Assembly: GCA_964517005.1 (NCBI GenBank)
Contig: CAZFAJ010000078.1
Location: 1 to 13,116, forward strand
DNA length: 13,116 bases
Direction: 5' to 3'
Source of the DNA: CAYVBJ01 sp964517005
GTDB taxonomy: Bacteria; Bacteroidota; Rhodothermia; Balneolales; Balneolaceae
The notes beneath the pieces were generated by a model, which was not told the origin of the DNA, did not search any database, and was given only the letters and a program-made list of their open reading frames with translations. The first letter of the stretch is position 1. Every line of letters begins with the position of its first letter. Of the stretch, positions 7,261 to 13,116 are shown in pieces. Both the position numbers and the translations under genes were made by a program.

Positions 7261-8133
7261 TTAGCGACTACCCAGCCAAAACAACCTGTTTATATTAAAA
7301 CCGAAGCGAATATTGTTTTCAAAAAAACGGGATTCATTTCTTGCAAGTGCATAATCTTCAGTGTGCCAGCGAGTACTGGCAAAAAACATCTGAAAAACAT
7401 GCCCCCCGGTCTCCACATCGAGCCCTACACTGAATGCGTTATTTGTATTGTCAGTACGTTCACCTATAACAGGCAGGTAGTCTATGTTCACTGCAAACGT
7501 TTTATTTATTTTGTATTGAAGTCCCAGCCCGATAGCATAGTGGTTATTTTGGGCATCCAAAAGTTCATCACCCTGCCTTTCCCGAACTACCGTATTGAAA
7601 TGTGAAATCATGGGAGCTACCTGAAGAGATATTTTATCCCCAAATTTACGGGCAAACATAATGGATGTTAAATAACTTAAATCATCTTCAAAACCGAGGT
7701 TATTTTCTTCTGTTGTTTTGGCAACACTTCCCTTCAAAGCGATAAAGAGAGGAACAGAATTATCACTCATCTGTTGAATAATATTTATTTTGGTACGCAA
7801 ATCGAAAACTTTAGCTTCACTTTGACGCCCAAACCCGACAGAGAGCCAATTTGTTATACCATAATCGACGCCCAGCCTCACATTTACCTGTTCGTCAAGT
7901 CCGAATAAGTCATCGGCACCTTCATCAATAAATCCGAAAGCATGTTTAATATTAACATTCATATTTCCTTTTTCCAGGTTCTTCACAGTAGACTGTGTTA
8001 CAAGGCTATTTGACCAAAAAATATCATCTTCGATTGTTTTGGTCACTGCCCGCTCGCGTTTCATTTGTGCTGAACAAATCGTTGAAAAAATAAATAGGAA
8101 GCATATGCAGAAAAAATAGATCTGTTTTGACAT
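7261..8133 (-). CDS. DUF5777-type outer-membrane beta-barrel protein
   Basis: A 290-residue protein with a Sec signal peptide (residues 1-23, hydrophobic run ending in CSAQ). It continues with alternating amphipathic strands typical of a barrel, such as QVNVRLGVDYGITNWLSVGF and HYAIGLGLQYKINKTFAVNI. The segment NVNIKHAFGFIDEGADDLFG near residues 58-77 matches the start of the DUF5777 barrel family. The C-terminus NNIRFGFNINRLFWLG could be the final membrane strand. The likely location is the outer membrane; the function of the family is unknown. It is the last of three minus-strand genes and begins 17 nt after the YceI stop, so it is probably co-transcribed with YceI and the cytochrome-like lipoprotein. 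The cargo or partner is an inference from that context only. Confidence 0.82.
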   Translation of the reverse strand: MSKQIYFFCICFLFIFSTICSAQMKRERAVTKTIEDDIFWSNSLVTQSTVKNLEKGNMNVNIKHAFGFIDEGADDLFGLDEQVNVRLGVDYGITNWLSVGFGRQSEAKVFDLRTKINIIQQMSDNSVPLFIALKGSVAKTTEENNLGFEDDLSYLTSIMFARKFGDKISLQVAPMISHFNTVVRERQGDELLDAQNNHYAIGLGLQYKINKTFAVNIDYLPVIGERTDNTNNAFSVGLDVETGGHVFQMFFASTRWHTEDYALARNESRFFENNIRFGFNINRLFWLGSR

Positions 8134-8150
8134 TATGTAGAATTCCCAAG

Positions 8151-8699
8151 TTAGTTTTCAGGTGTAAGTAATATTTCGATGGAGACTTCTTGTTCGTCAT
8201 TTACCTTGTAAAAGAGTATTCCAGGGGGCTCAATATCGTGTTCTGATAGAAGCACAGTCCAGCTTGCTGTTAATTTCAAACCATCATCTGTTTTGCGGAG
8301 CATGCCGTCAACTTCTACTATTTTGGGCACACCATGTACTTTAAATTCTCCTTTTGCGGCAACTTTTTGAGGATCTATACTTTCCACGTCGAAATCACTG
8401 ATTAGCTTACCAAAAAATTCAGCAAAAGGATGTTCTGATACTTTCAGGGTTTCTCTCATATCTTTATCTCTCTTCTCATTACCCGTATCCAGTGTTGCCA
8501 GATCTACAAAAAAATCAACTGTATTTTTATCTAAGTCAATTTTACCAACCAGGTTGTTTGAAACACCTTTGAATGAATGTAGTGGTACCGACGAACGAAA
8601 TTCTACATATCCCTCTTCCGAGTAGAAAGATTGAGCATATGCAGTTACCGGCATACTATGTATCAGAACCAAAAAAATAAACAGGTTAAAAAACTTCAT
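8151..8699 (-). CDS. YceI-family periplasmic lipocalin-like protein
   Basis: A 182-residue protein with a Sec signal peptide (1-22, ending PVTAYA). The mature part has the YceI pattern: VEFRSSVPLHSFKGVSNNL, then KIDLDKNTVDFFVDLATLDTG, then RDKDMRETLKVSEHPFAEF. The last contains the conserved region common to YceI proteins. Characterised members form a lipocalin-like barrel binding a polyprenyl or other lipid, so a periplasmic lipid/isoprenoid carrier role is plausible here. It sits between the cytochrome-like lipoprotein gene (13-nt gap) and the DUF5777 barrel gene (17-nt gap). Gene order and spacing imply one transcript. No strong Shine-Dalgarno is visible before the ATG. Confidence 0.9.
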   Translation of the reverse strand: MKFFNLFIFLVLIHSMPVTAYAQSFYSEEGYVEFRSSVPLHSFKGVSNNLVGKIDLDKNTVDFFVDLATLDTGNEKRDKDMRETLKVSEHPFAEFFGKLISDFDVESIDPQKVAAKGEFKVHGVPKIVEVDGMLRKTDDGLKLTASWTVLLSEHDIEPPGILFYKVNDEQEVSIEILLTPEN

Positions 8700-8712
8700 G
8701 GACTTAATGAGA

Positions 8713-9153
8713 TTAAGGATTTTCAGGAATATTTCTGGCTCCCTGATCGATCCATGTTATCAAAGCCTGCAATTCCTCATCTGTCAAGCTTCCCGGATTG
8801 TCCAGTGGCATTTGCTGTCCAAATCTTGGGTCTCTTGAAATCAATTTATCAATAGCAGGACTGTTTTCAGGTTCCGGTTTTCCTGGTGCAATTACAAAAG
8901 TCTCGTATTGATCGCCAACACTATTTATGGCTGACTCGTATGTGGTGAATTCTGCTCCGGAAGTGCTTTCCCCGACATGACATCCGCTACCCGAACAGCT
9001 TTGATTAAAGATGGGCTGGATGGTTTTGGAATAAATAATTAGTTCTTCGTCGGTATCAAATTCCAGCGGGGCGGGTTCAATCACATTACTCTCACATGAG
9101 AATACAAACAGTAACATTAAACCAAGGCCTAAACGGAAGGAAAAAGGATACAT
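8713..9153 (-). CDS. Cytochrome c-type lipoprotein with a CX4CH haem motif
   Basis: A 146-residue protein. The N-terminus has a short hydrophobic signal ending in a lipobox-like VFSC, with C20 as the likely lipidated residue. Residues 44-146 resemble small cytochrome c / planctomycete-type cytochrome domains: TIQPIFNQSC leads into the haem-binding motif C53-SGSG-C58-H59. A distal ligand is probably M115 in FGQQMPL, and the C-terminal LTDEELQALITWIDQGA helix is typical of cytochrome c folds. The spacing between the cysteines is four residues instead of the common two. This variant is known in some cytochromes, so haem attachment is likely but not proven. It is first in the operon with YceI and DUF5777. 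It would be anchored in the inner or outer membrane facing the periplasm or surface. Confidence 0.85.
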   Translation of the reverse strand: MYPFSFRLGLGLMLLFVFSCESNVIEPAPLEFDTDEELIIYSKTIQPIFNQSCSGSGCHVGESTSGAEFTTYESAINSVGDQYETFVIAPGKPEPENSPAIDKLISRDPRFGQQMPLDNPGSLTDEELQALITWIDQGARNIPENP

Positions 9154-9416
9154 AATTGAATTGGATCATAGTTGTAGATACAGGAAGAGAAATTATCAGT
9201 ATATGACAATGGTGCCAGAACTATATTCATTTGATCTTCTTTCATTGAATCACACAGATTCTTTTATAATCGCAGCTAAGCTGCATTTCTTACGACCAAA
9301 TTTCTTGGTGAGAAATGAGGGATAATCCATTGGAGGTAAACAACTTACTCCTGAATATTCCCCAAAAAACTTTGCGAATCAACTCCAATTATCTGTTGTT
9401 CACTGTGTAGCTGCAA
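9154..9416. other. 263-nt intergenic region, leader of the cytochrome/YceI/DUF5777 operon
   Basis: No gene is seen here. It should hold the promoter of the minus-strand envelope operon and the 3' end of the lamin-tail gene. Two inverted repeats are present: GCAGCT-A-AGCTGC at 9272-9284, and ATTTCT (9300-9305) pairing with AGAAAT (9311-9316) around TGGTG. Neither is followed by a T-tract, and I could not find a confident -33/-7 promoter pair. Confidence 0.5.
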
Positions 9417-9911
9417 TTATTCCTCTCTATTTGCTTCGCCTGGAGTGGGAATGCCGGGCCACCAATTTTCGACCGGTGAAGTAGAGGCATCCTCTTCGAA
9501 AAAGGAGTATGTTTCATCCGTAGCTACCGTTGGTATAAATTCATTCTCAACCCAAATACCAGCCTCATCAGCTACATCATCCCGTCCGTTGCCATCTGCA
9601 CCATACTGCATGTAGTCTAATATATTGTCAGAATTTCCAAAGGGTCCCTCCCGGAACAGGCCAAGTTCTCCTTGCGTAGTTCCAAGGGCAGACCATTCAA
9701 CGACAAGAAACCCTCCTGCCGGTATGGTTACATCGCCGGAAAGAATATTAAGAGAACCGACCTGAATATAATTCGGTTCTATACATACCCAATATTGACT
9801 CAAATCAACATCGGAATCTCCGGTATTATGAAATTCAATCCATTTGGTAGTACCCTGAAAATCGACGGTGGTTCCCACTTCATTGATGCGAATGCCCATA
9901 TTTTGATTTAG
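9417..9911 (-). CDS. Lamin-tail-domain protein, 5' end lost in the assembly gap
   Basis: The readable part (about 164 residues) is a single lamin tail domain. It opens with RINEVGTTVDFQGTTKWIEF, continues with NTGDSDVDLSQYWV, has IPAGGFLVVEWS and DNILDYMQYG in the middle, and ends in SPVENWWPGIPTPGEANREE, the usual closing segment. Such domains occur in secreted bacterial proteins and are thought to serve in surface or extracellular binding. The first ATG is at plus 9897-9899, but the frame stays open for four more codons into the N run, and the domain has no signal peptide. The true start therefore most likely lies inside the gap. Whether it is part of the DUF4382 gene on the other side or a separate gene cannot be decided. 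Confidence 0.75.
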   Translation of the reverse strand, partial: LNQNMGIRINEVGTTVDFQGTTKWIEFHNTGDSDVDLSQYWVCIEPNYIQVGSLNILSGDVTIPAGGFLVVEWSALGTTQGELGLFREGPFGNSDNILDYMQYGADGNGRDDVADEAGIWVENEFIPTVATDETYSFFEEDASTSPVENWWPGIPTPGEANREE

Positions 9912-10011
9912 NNNNNNNNNNNNNNNNNNNNNNNNNNNNNNNNNNNNNNNNNNNNNNNNNNNNNNNNNNNNNNNNNNNNNNNNNNNNNNNNNNNNNNNNN
10001 NNNNNNNNNNN
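9912..10011. other. Assembly gap of 100 N
   Basis: Exactly 100 undetermined bases, the conventional scaffold-gap placeholder, so its true length is probably unknown. It cuts two minus-strand reading frames, and any translation across it is meaningless. Confidence 0.97.
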
Positions 10012-10617
10012 ATTATATACCTGTCCTGTTAACTTACCGGCAGTTTTTATATCGACCACATTGGCTGTAGGTTTTAATGCGAATGTTCCGGTTTCACCAT
10101 CGGTAACAAATGATTCTGCAACGTTAAAATTAACGGAGAGTACTCCTGCATTATCGCTCTCAACTCCAAAATTCGGAGATATATCCATCGTAAATCCCTC
10201 TTTGGCACTTTCCGGAATAGTTAGATTGAACGACTGCCCGTTGTCAAATACAAGCTTGGCTTTTGAAATTTGAATCCGGAGCTGGTCATACAGGCCGGGG
10301 GCAATATCCGTTTCAGTAATTTGTTCGGTATTTCCATTTGTCAAATCGAATAGATTAAATGAGCGGGGTTCACCGGACAGCTCAATAAATTCCTGGTCAC
10401 CGGCAGTCCGGATTTCCACCCGGCTTATAGTAATTTCCGTTTCAGCTACATGATTGCTGCCAAAACGCTGACCAAACTGAAAAGGCAGGGAATTAGTCAG
10501 GGTTATTTCAAGGCTGTTGGGCGTTGGCGAATTTGTAACTGAATTATTGTCACAGGCCACTACTGACACACAAATCATCAAAATGATTCCGATAGTTGAT
10601 TTCTTTTGATATTTCAT
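10012..10617 (-). CDS. DUF4382-domain lipoprotein, 3' end lost in the assembly gap
   Basis: A partial protein of 202 visible residues. It starts with a lipoprotein signal peptide (KYQKKS, hydrophobic run, lipobox VVAC with C22). A low-complexity linker follows, then a DUF4382 domain at about 35-190: EITISRVEIR, RSFNLFDLTNG, IAPGLYDQLRIQI, and the closing FALKPTANVVDI. The last residues, GKLTGQVYN, look like the first strand of a following carboxypeptidase-regulatory-like domain, a common companion of DUF4382, but the sequence then enters the N run. The ATG at plus 10615-10617 is chosen because it sits directly before the signal peptide; an upstream in-frame start at 10692 would add 25 unneeded residues. 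The role is unknown; it is presumably anchored in the envelope. Confidence 0.82.
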
Positions 10618-10773
10618 AATAAGAGGTAAAGTTAGAGTTATAATTGCCAACGAGACCTTTATCCCATTATTACTGATTCTTAGTGAGTTCACTCCCGAAT
10701 CACCCCCCTCTATAAGCGTTATTTGAAGGACACAGAAATTGTTACAAAAAGTTTATAATCTACTATTTAAATT
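10618..10773. other. Divergent intergenic region without a recognisable gene
   Basis: This 156-nt AT-rich stretch separates the DUF4382 lipoprotein (minus) from the HTH/PIN locus (plus). A TATAAT-like element lies at about 10754-10759 on the plus strand, but no well-spaced -35 was found. Confidence 0.35.
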
Positions 10774-10934
10774 TTGAGCAATAAACGCAGGGATATGCTT
10801 GGGATCACTCAGCCTGATCTTGCGGAAATGGCAGGTCTTACTGTTAATACGATTTATAATATAGAATCGGGCAGGGGGGGAATCCAACTCTCAAAAAACT
10901 GATTAGAGAGCATGTTGAAAGGAAGTTTACCTGA
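10774..10934 (+). pseudogene. XRE-family HTH fragment, frameshifted at a G7 tract
   Basis: From a TTG at 10774 the frame gives SNKRRDMLGITQPDLAEMAG then LTVNTIYNIESGRG, a clear XRE/HipB-like helix-turn-helix (helices 2 and 3 and the recognition helix). It then runs into seven G residues (10874-10880), continues as GIQLSKN and stops at 10900-10902. Shifting frame at the G tract (five or eight G would be in frame) gives NPTLKKLIREHVERKFT, stopping at 10932-10934; NPTLKKL is exactly what follows ESGRG in this family. The gene is therefore broken, phase-variable or affected by a homopolymer sequencing error. It lacks the usual first helix and the C-terminal helix, so it is also truncated at both ends. 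The shifted frame overlaps the start of the PIN gene. Confidence 0.65.
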
Positions 10935-11313
10935 GTTATTTCTGGATACTGATGTAGCGTTCGATATTCTATCTAAAAGAAAACCTCATTTTGAATATTC
11001 TGTTCGTATTCTTGAGCTGGCAGCTTCTGACCGTGTTGCACTATTGATTGCAGAAAGCAGTCTTGCCAATTTGATCTATCTTTCATTCGATATATATAAA
11101 TTGGAGGGTGCAGAAAAGGGTGCAGAAAAAAGACTGCTAAATTTTATTTCGGTTTGTGATATCATCAGTGGTGGGAAATCTGTGATGACCGAAGCCATCT
11201 CCTCACGGTTCAAAGACAAAGAAGATACTCTGCAATATTACACGGCACTTAATCACGGCGCTGACTATTTCATCACCAGAAATATTTCCGATTATAAACA
11301 CTCGTCAATGTGA
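10912..11313 (+). CDS. PIN-domain (VapC-like, PIN_3 type) putative RNase toxin, possibly cut short
   Basis: A 133-residue PIN-domain protein. Candidate metal-binding acids are all present: D12 in FLDTDVAFD, E48 in AESSLANL, D105 in KDKEDTLQYY, and D118 in ADYFITRN. Known members are Mg-dependent ribonucleases acting as toxins of toxin-antitoxin pairs. The start ATG has GAGAG immediately before it, and a TTG three nucleotides later is an alternative. A 12-bp tandem repeat (11107-11130) encodes GAEK twice. The frame stops at TGA 11311-11313, just before the family's usual C-terminal tail, which is present in the same frame beyond the stop. The upstream HTH fragment overlaps its start and might have been its antitoxin or regulator. 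Whether the shortened protein is active is unknown. Confidence 0.72.
   Translation: MLKGSLPELFLDTDVAFDILSKRKPHFEYSVRILELAASDRVALLIAESSLANLIYLSFDIYKLEGAEKGAEKRLLNFISVCDIISGGKSVMTEAISSRFKDKEDTLQYYTALNHGADYFITRNISDYKHSSM
11107..11130. repeat. 12-bp in-frame tandem duplication inside the PIN gene
   Basis: GGTGCAGAAAAG (11107-11118) is followed directly by GGTGCAGAAAAA (11119-11130), differing only in the last base. It adds four residues (GAEK GAEK) to a helix of the PIN domain without shifting the frame. A replication-slippage event is the simple explanation. Confidence 0.75.
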
Positions 11314-11355
11314 CTCCCGATAATGACTCCCCAAAAATTTATGAGCCAACTATAA
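11311..11355 (+). pseudogene. In-frame PIN C-terminal tail beyond a TGA
   Basis: After the TGA at 11311-11313 the same frame reads LPIMTPQKFMSQL and then TAA (11353-11355). This resembles the closing segment of PIN_3 proteins (pattern I/L-P-V-L-T-P-E-E-F-L). AATGTGACTCCC (11307-11318) and AATGACTCCC (11322-11331) are near-repeats, so a small duplication or a nonsense change may have created the stop. Confidence 0.5.
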
Positions 11356-11419
11356 ATCGATTCACCTCGTGTTTTCTGTAAGGCAGATCCGGATTATCGA
11401 TCTAAAGGTAACACTTTTC

Positions 11420-11434
11420 AGTTTTGATAAAACT
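11420..11434. terminator. AT-rich hairpin between the PIN and S9 genes
   Basis: AGTTTT-GAT-AAAACT forms a 6-bp stem with a 3-base loop in the convergent region. It is AT-rich and lacks a following T-run, so a bidirectional terminator role is only tentative. Confidence 0.22.
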
Positions 11435-11452
11435 TGTCTCAAGTATTACTAA

Positions 11453-11566
11453 TTAAATGCTTAATACGTTAATCCGGCCTGGCTGATTGATCATAAAACA
11501 AAGTTTGAACATCAGGCGTCTAAGGAGAAAGCCAATTACGGCAGCACCTGATAATGCAAACCCCAT
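11453..11566 (-). CDS. Possible 37-residue hydrophobic small protein
   Basis: On the minus strand, 11 nt past the S9 peptidase stop, an ATG opens a 37-codon frame. It begins MGFALSGAAVIGFLLRRLMF, a plausible single membrane helix followed by positive charges, and ends in INVLSI. An AAAGG within the end of the S9 gene could serve as a ribosome binding site, but it is about 13 nt away. No homology is recognised. It is too short to be confident from composition, and may be chance or a remnant of a larger membrane protein. Confidence 0.2.
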   Translation of the reverse strand: MGFALSGAAVIGFLLRRLMFKLCFMINQPGRINVLSI

Positions 11567-11577
11567 CACCAACCAAC

Positions 11578-13116
11578 TTACCTTTCGCCGCCGGGGGCTT
11601 CCGCCTCAACATCTTCACGCTTGATGCTCCGCGGTTCGGCATTCTTCACGTAGGTGTTAATCCATTCTGTCTCTTCCCAAAGCATGTGAAGAACCGATTC
11701 ACGCGCCCGGTAACCATGGCTTTCACTCGGAAACATTACCAGTTTGGCAATTCCGCCCAAGCCGCTGACTGCAGCATACATTCTCTCGCTCTGCATTGGG
11801 AATGTACCTGAATTATTATCATCCGCACCGTGAATCATTAAAAGAGGTTCTTCAATTTTATCAGCGTGCATAAAGGGAGACATTTCATAGTAAATACTCG
11901 GGTCATCCCAGTATGTTCGCTGTTCCCGCTGGAAACCGAAAGGCGTGAGTGTCCGGTTATAGGCGCCGCTGCGGGCTATTCCGGCACGGAAAATATCTGA
12001 ATGAGCCAGAAGGTTGGCTGTCATAAATGCGCCGTAACTGTGTCCGCCAATCGCCATGCGGTCGGTATCGCCGACTCCGCGCCGCTCCATCTCATCGGCC
12101 ACTGCCTGTGCACTTGAGACCAATTGCTCCACAAACGTATCATTTGGTTTTTGGTCACCTTCGCCAATCACAGGCATGGCAGCACCTTCAACGACTGCAT
12201 ATCCTTCAAGCAGGGCAAAATGCGGCCCCCAGTAGCTGATGCGTGCAAAACGGTACGGAGAATCTGAAATTTGTCCGGCAGCATCAGCGCTTCTGAATTC
12301 ACGTGGGTAAGCCCAGACAACAGTTGGAAGCGGGCCATCCCGGTCTTTATCATAACCGGGTGGCAGATAGAGAGTAGCCGATAACTGAACTCCGTCGGAA
12401 CGTTCGTATTGAATCAATTCTTTTTGCACATCTTTTAGCTCTGGTGTCGGATGTTCAAAAAATGTCAGTTGTTTCAAATCATCACTTTCCAGGTTACGAA
12501 TGTAGTAGTTTGGCTGAACATCCACTTGTTCCCGCCGGGTGATAAACTCTTTGCCATCTTCATCAATTACAGTAACGACAAATTCATAAACCGGTGCTTC
12601 GGAACGCCAAAGTTCGGTTGATTCCTTTGTGTCGAGATCAAACTTTCGCACAAACGGCCGGTTCCCCCGGGGAGAAGCACCGCTGCCGGTCAGTAAAAGG
12701 GTTTTACCGTCATCAACTGTATGAAGTACCATGGTTCCGTATTCAGATCGTTTGAATTCCGGAGAGCCGGGGTCGGCGTATCTGTCCTCCGTATTTAAAT
12801 CAAAAACAAGTTCAGGTTCAGGATTATCCGCATCCGGATTCAGCTTCCAGGTTCTGCGATTGCGGTTATCGTACCAATATTCATTAACCAGCGCAAATCC
12901 CTCTTCGCTCCACATGATTCCTGCATACCGGTATTCCAGATCAGTAATTACTTTTGGATCCTCTTTAAAAGGAGATTCCAGTGTAAAAACCCGGTCACGT
13001 TTTTCCACGTCTTTGGAAGGATCACCTTCATCGAGTGCTTCTACCCAACTGATAGTTGAAGGGGCATCGTTGCGCCAGCTGACTGAACGCGGTCCTTCAG
13101 TTGCAGAGGAAAAGCC
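11578..13116 (-). CDS. S9-family serine peptidase of the glutamyl-endopeptidase (CGEP-like) type, 5' end beyond the window
   Basis: The frame is open to the right edge, giving 512 visible residues. The N-terminal part (PRSVSWRNDAPSTISWVEAL onward) belongs to the beta-propeller domain of prolyl-oligopeptidase-like enzymes. The alpha/beta-hydrolase domain begins around ATLYLPPGYD. The catalytic triad is visible: Ser in GGHSYGAFM (codon at 12037-12039), Asp in HGADDNN (11818-11820) and His in ESHGYRARES (11716-11718). Segments such as IARSGAYNRTLTPFGFQ and MSPFMHADKI are strikingly like plant chloroplast glutamyl endopeptidase, as I remember it, suggesting cleavage after acidic residues in partly degraded peptides. 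A GTG at 13006-13008 could be misread as a start but is internal, since upstream codons continue the family pattern. The charged C-terminal tail ends in EAEAPGGER. A signal peptide would be outside the window. Confidence 0.93.
   Translation of the reverse strand, partial: GFSSATEGPRSVSWRNDAPSTISWVEALDEGDPSKDVEKRDRVFTLESPFKEDPKVITDLEYRYAGIMWSEEGFALVNEYWYDNRNRRTWKLNPDADNPEPELVFDLNTEDRYADPGSPEFKRSEYGTMVLHTVDDGKTLLLTGSGASPRGNRPFVRKFDLDTKESTELWRSEAPVYEFVVTVIDEDGKEFITRREQVDVQPNYYIRNLESDDLKQLTFFEHPTPELKDVQKELIQYERSDGVQLSATLYLPPGYDKDRDGPLPTVVWAYPREFRSADAAGQISDSPYRFARISYWGPHFALLEGYAVVEGAAMPVIGEGDQKPNDTFVEQLVSSAQAVADEMERRGVGDTDRMAIGGHSYGAFMTANLLAHSDIFRAGIARSGAYNRTLTPFGFQREQRTYWDDPSIYYEMSPFMHADKIEEPLLMIHGADDNNSGTFPMQSERMYAAVSGLGGIAKLVMFPSESHGYRARESVLHMLWEETEWINTYVKNAEPRSIKREDVEAEAPGGER

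Noticed and set aside
9272..9284. GCAGCTAAGCTGC palindrome as a strong terminator
   Set aside because: With a single central base it folds poorly and has no adjacent T-run; it is kept only as a note on the intergenic region.
9880..10692. One open frame running through the N gap and ending in KSKYGHSHQ
   Set aside because: The frame depends on the gap being exactly 100 nt; the tail is the lamin-tail gene read in the wrong frame, and the first 25 residues precede a better lipoprotein start.
11311..11313. TGA as a selenocysteine codon
   Set aside because: The position is not a catalytic residue in PIN proteins, and no selenocysteine insertion hairpin was seen directly after it.
1..13116. CRISPR array, tRNA, rRNA, integrase or insertion sequence
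   Set aside because: No regularly spaced direct repeats, cloverleaf arms, rRNA-like stretches, transposase motifs or paired terminal repeats were found on either strand by eye.

Overview
The window is ordinary-looking bacterial chromosome of moderate GC, probably from the Balneolota/Rhodothermota side of the Bacteroidota group. That placement is an inference from family content: a DUF5777 beta-barrel, a YceI lipocalin-like protein, a CX4CH cytochrome-type lipoprotein, a DUF4382 lipoprotein, a lamin-tail-domain protein and a CGEP-like S9 peptidase. Weak Shine-Dalgarno sites before many starts also fit. No rRNA, tRNA, CRISPR array, integrase or complete insertion sequence was seen.

Layout. 1-222: an unidentified open frame leaving the left edge on the minus strand. 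223-2479 (minus): a two-gene operon with a 14-nt overlap, a fused APH-like/P-loop kinase-like protein followed by a class I SAM methyltransferase. 2657-7135 (plus): a YdjM-type membrane protein, then a secreted TPR protein and an HD-domain phosphohydrolase 3 nt apart, then hemE (uroporphyrinogen decarboxylase). 7261-9153 (minus): a tight three-gene envelope operon of cytochrome-like lipoprotein, YceI protein and DUF5777 outer-membrane barrel. 9417-10617 (minus): a lamin-tail-domain protein and a DUF4382 lipoprotein, each cut by a run of 100 N (9912-10011) that is evidently an assembly gap. 10774-11355 (plus): a small XRE-HTH plus PIN-domain locus with several lesions. 11578-13116 (minus): the C-terminal two-thirds or so of a prolyl-oligopeptidase-type S9 peptidase leaving the right edge.

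How it fits together. Most of the window is housekeeping (heme synthesis) and envelope functions. The most coherent functional unit is the cytochrome/YceI/DUF5777 operon, whose products would all sit in the envelope: a haem-bearing lipoprotein, a lipid/isoprenoid-binding periplasmic protein and an outer-membrane barrel. The most unusual stretch is the XRE/PIN locus. Its HTH reading frame breaks at a seven-G tract, the PIN gene carries a 12-bp in-frame tandem duplication, and the PIN frame is cut by a TGA after which the same frame continues with a family-like C-terminal tail. It looks like a toxin-antitoxin-like module in decay, or possibly a switchable one. I did not find convincing evidence of a large undescribed system; the findings are modest and graded accordingly.
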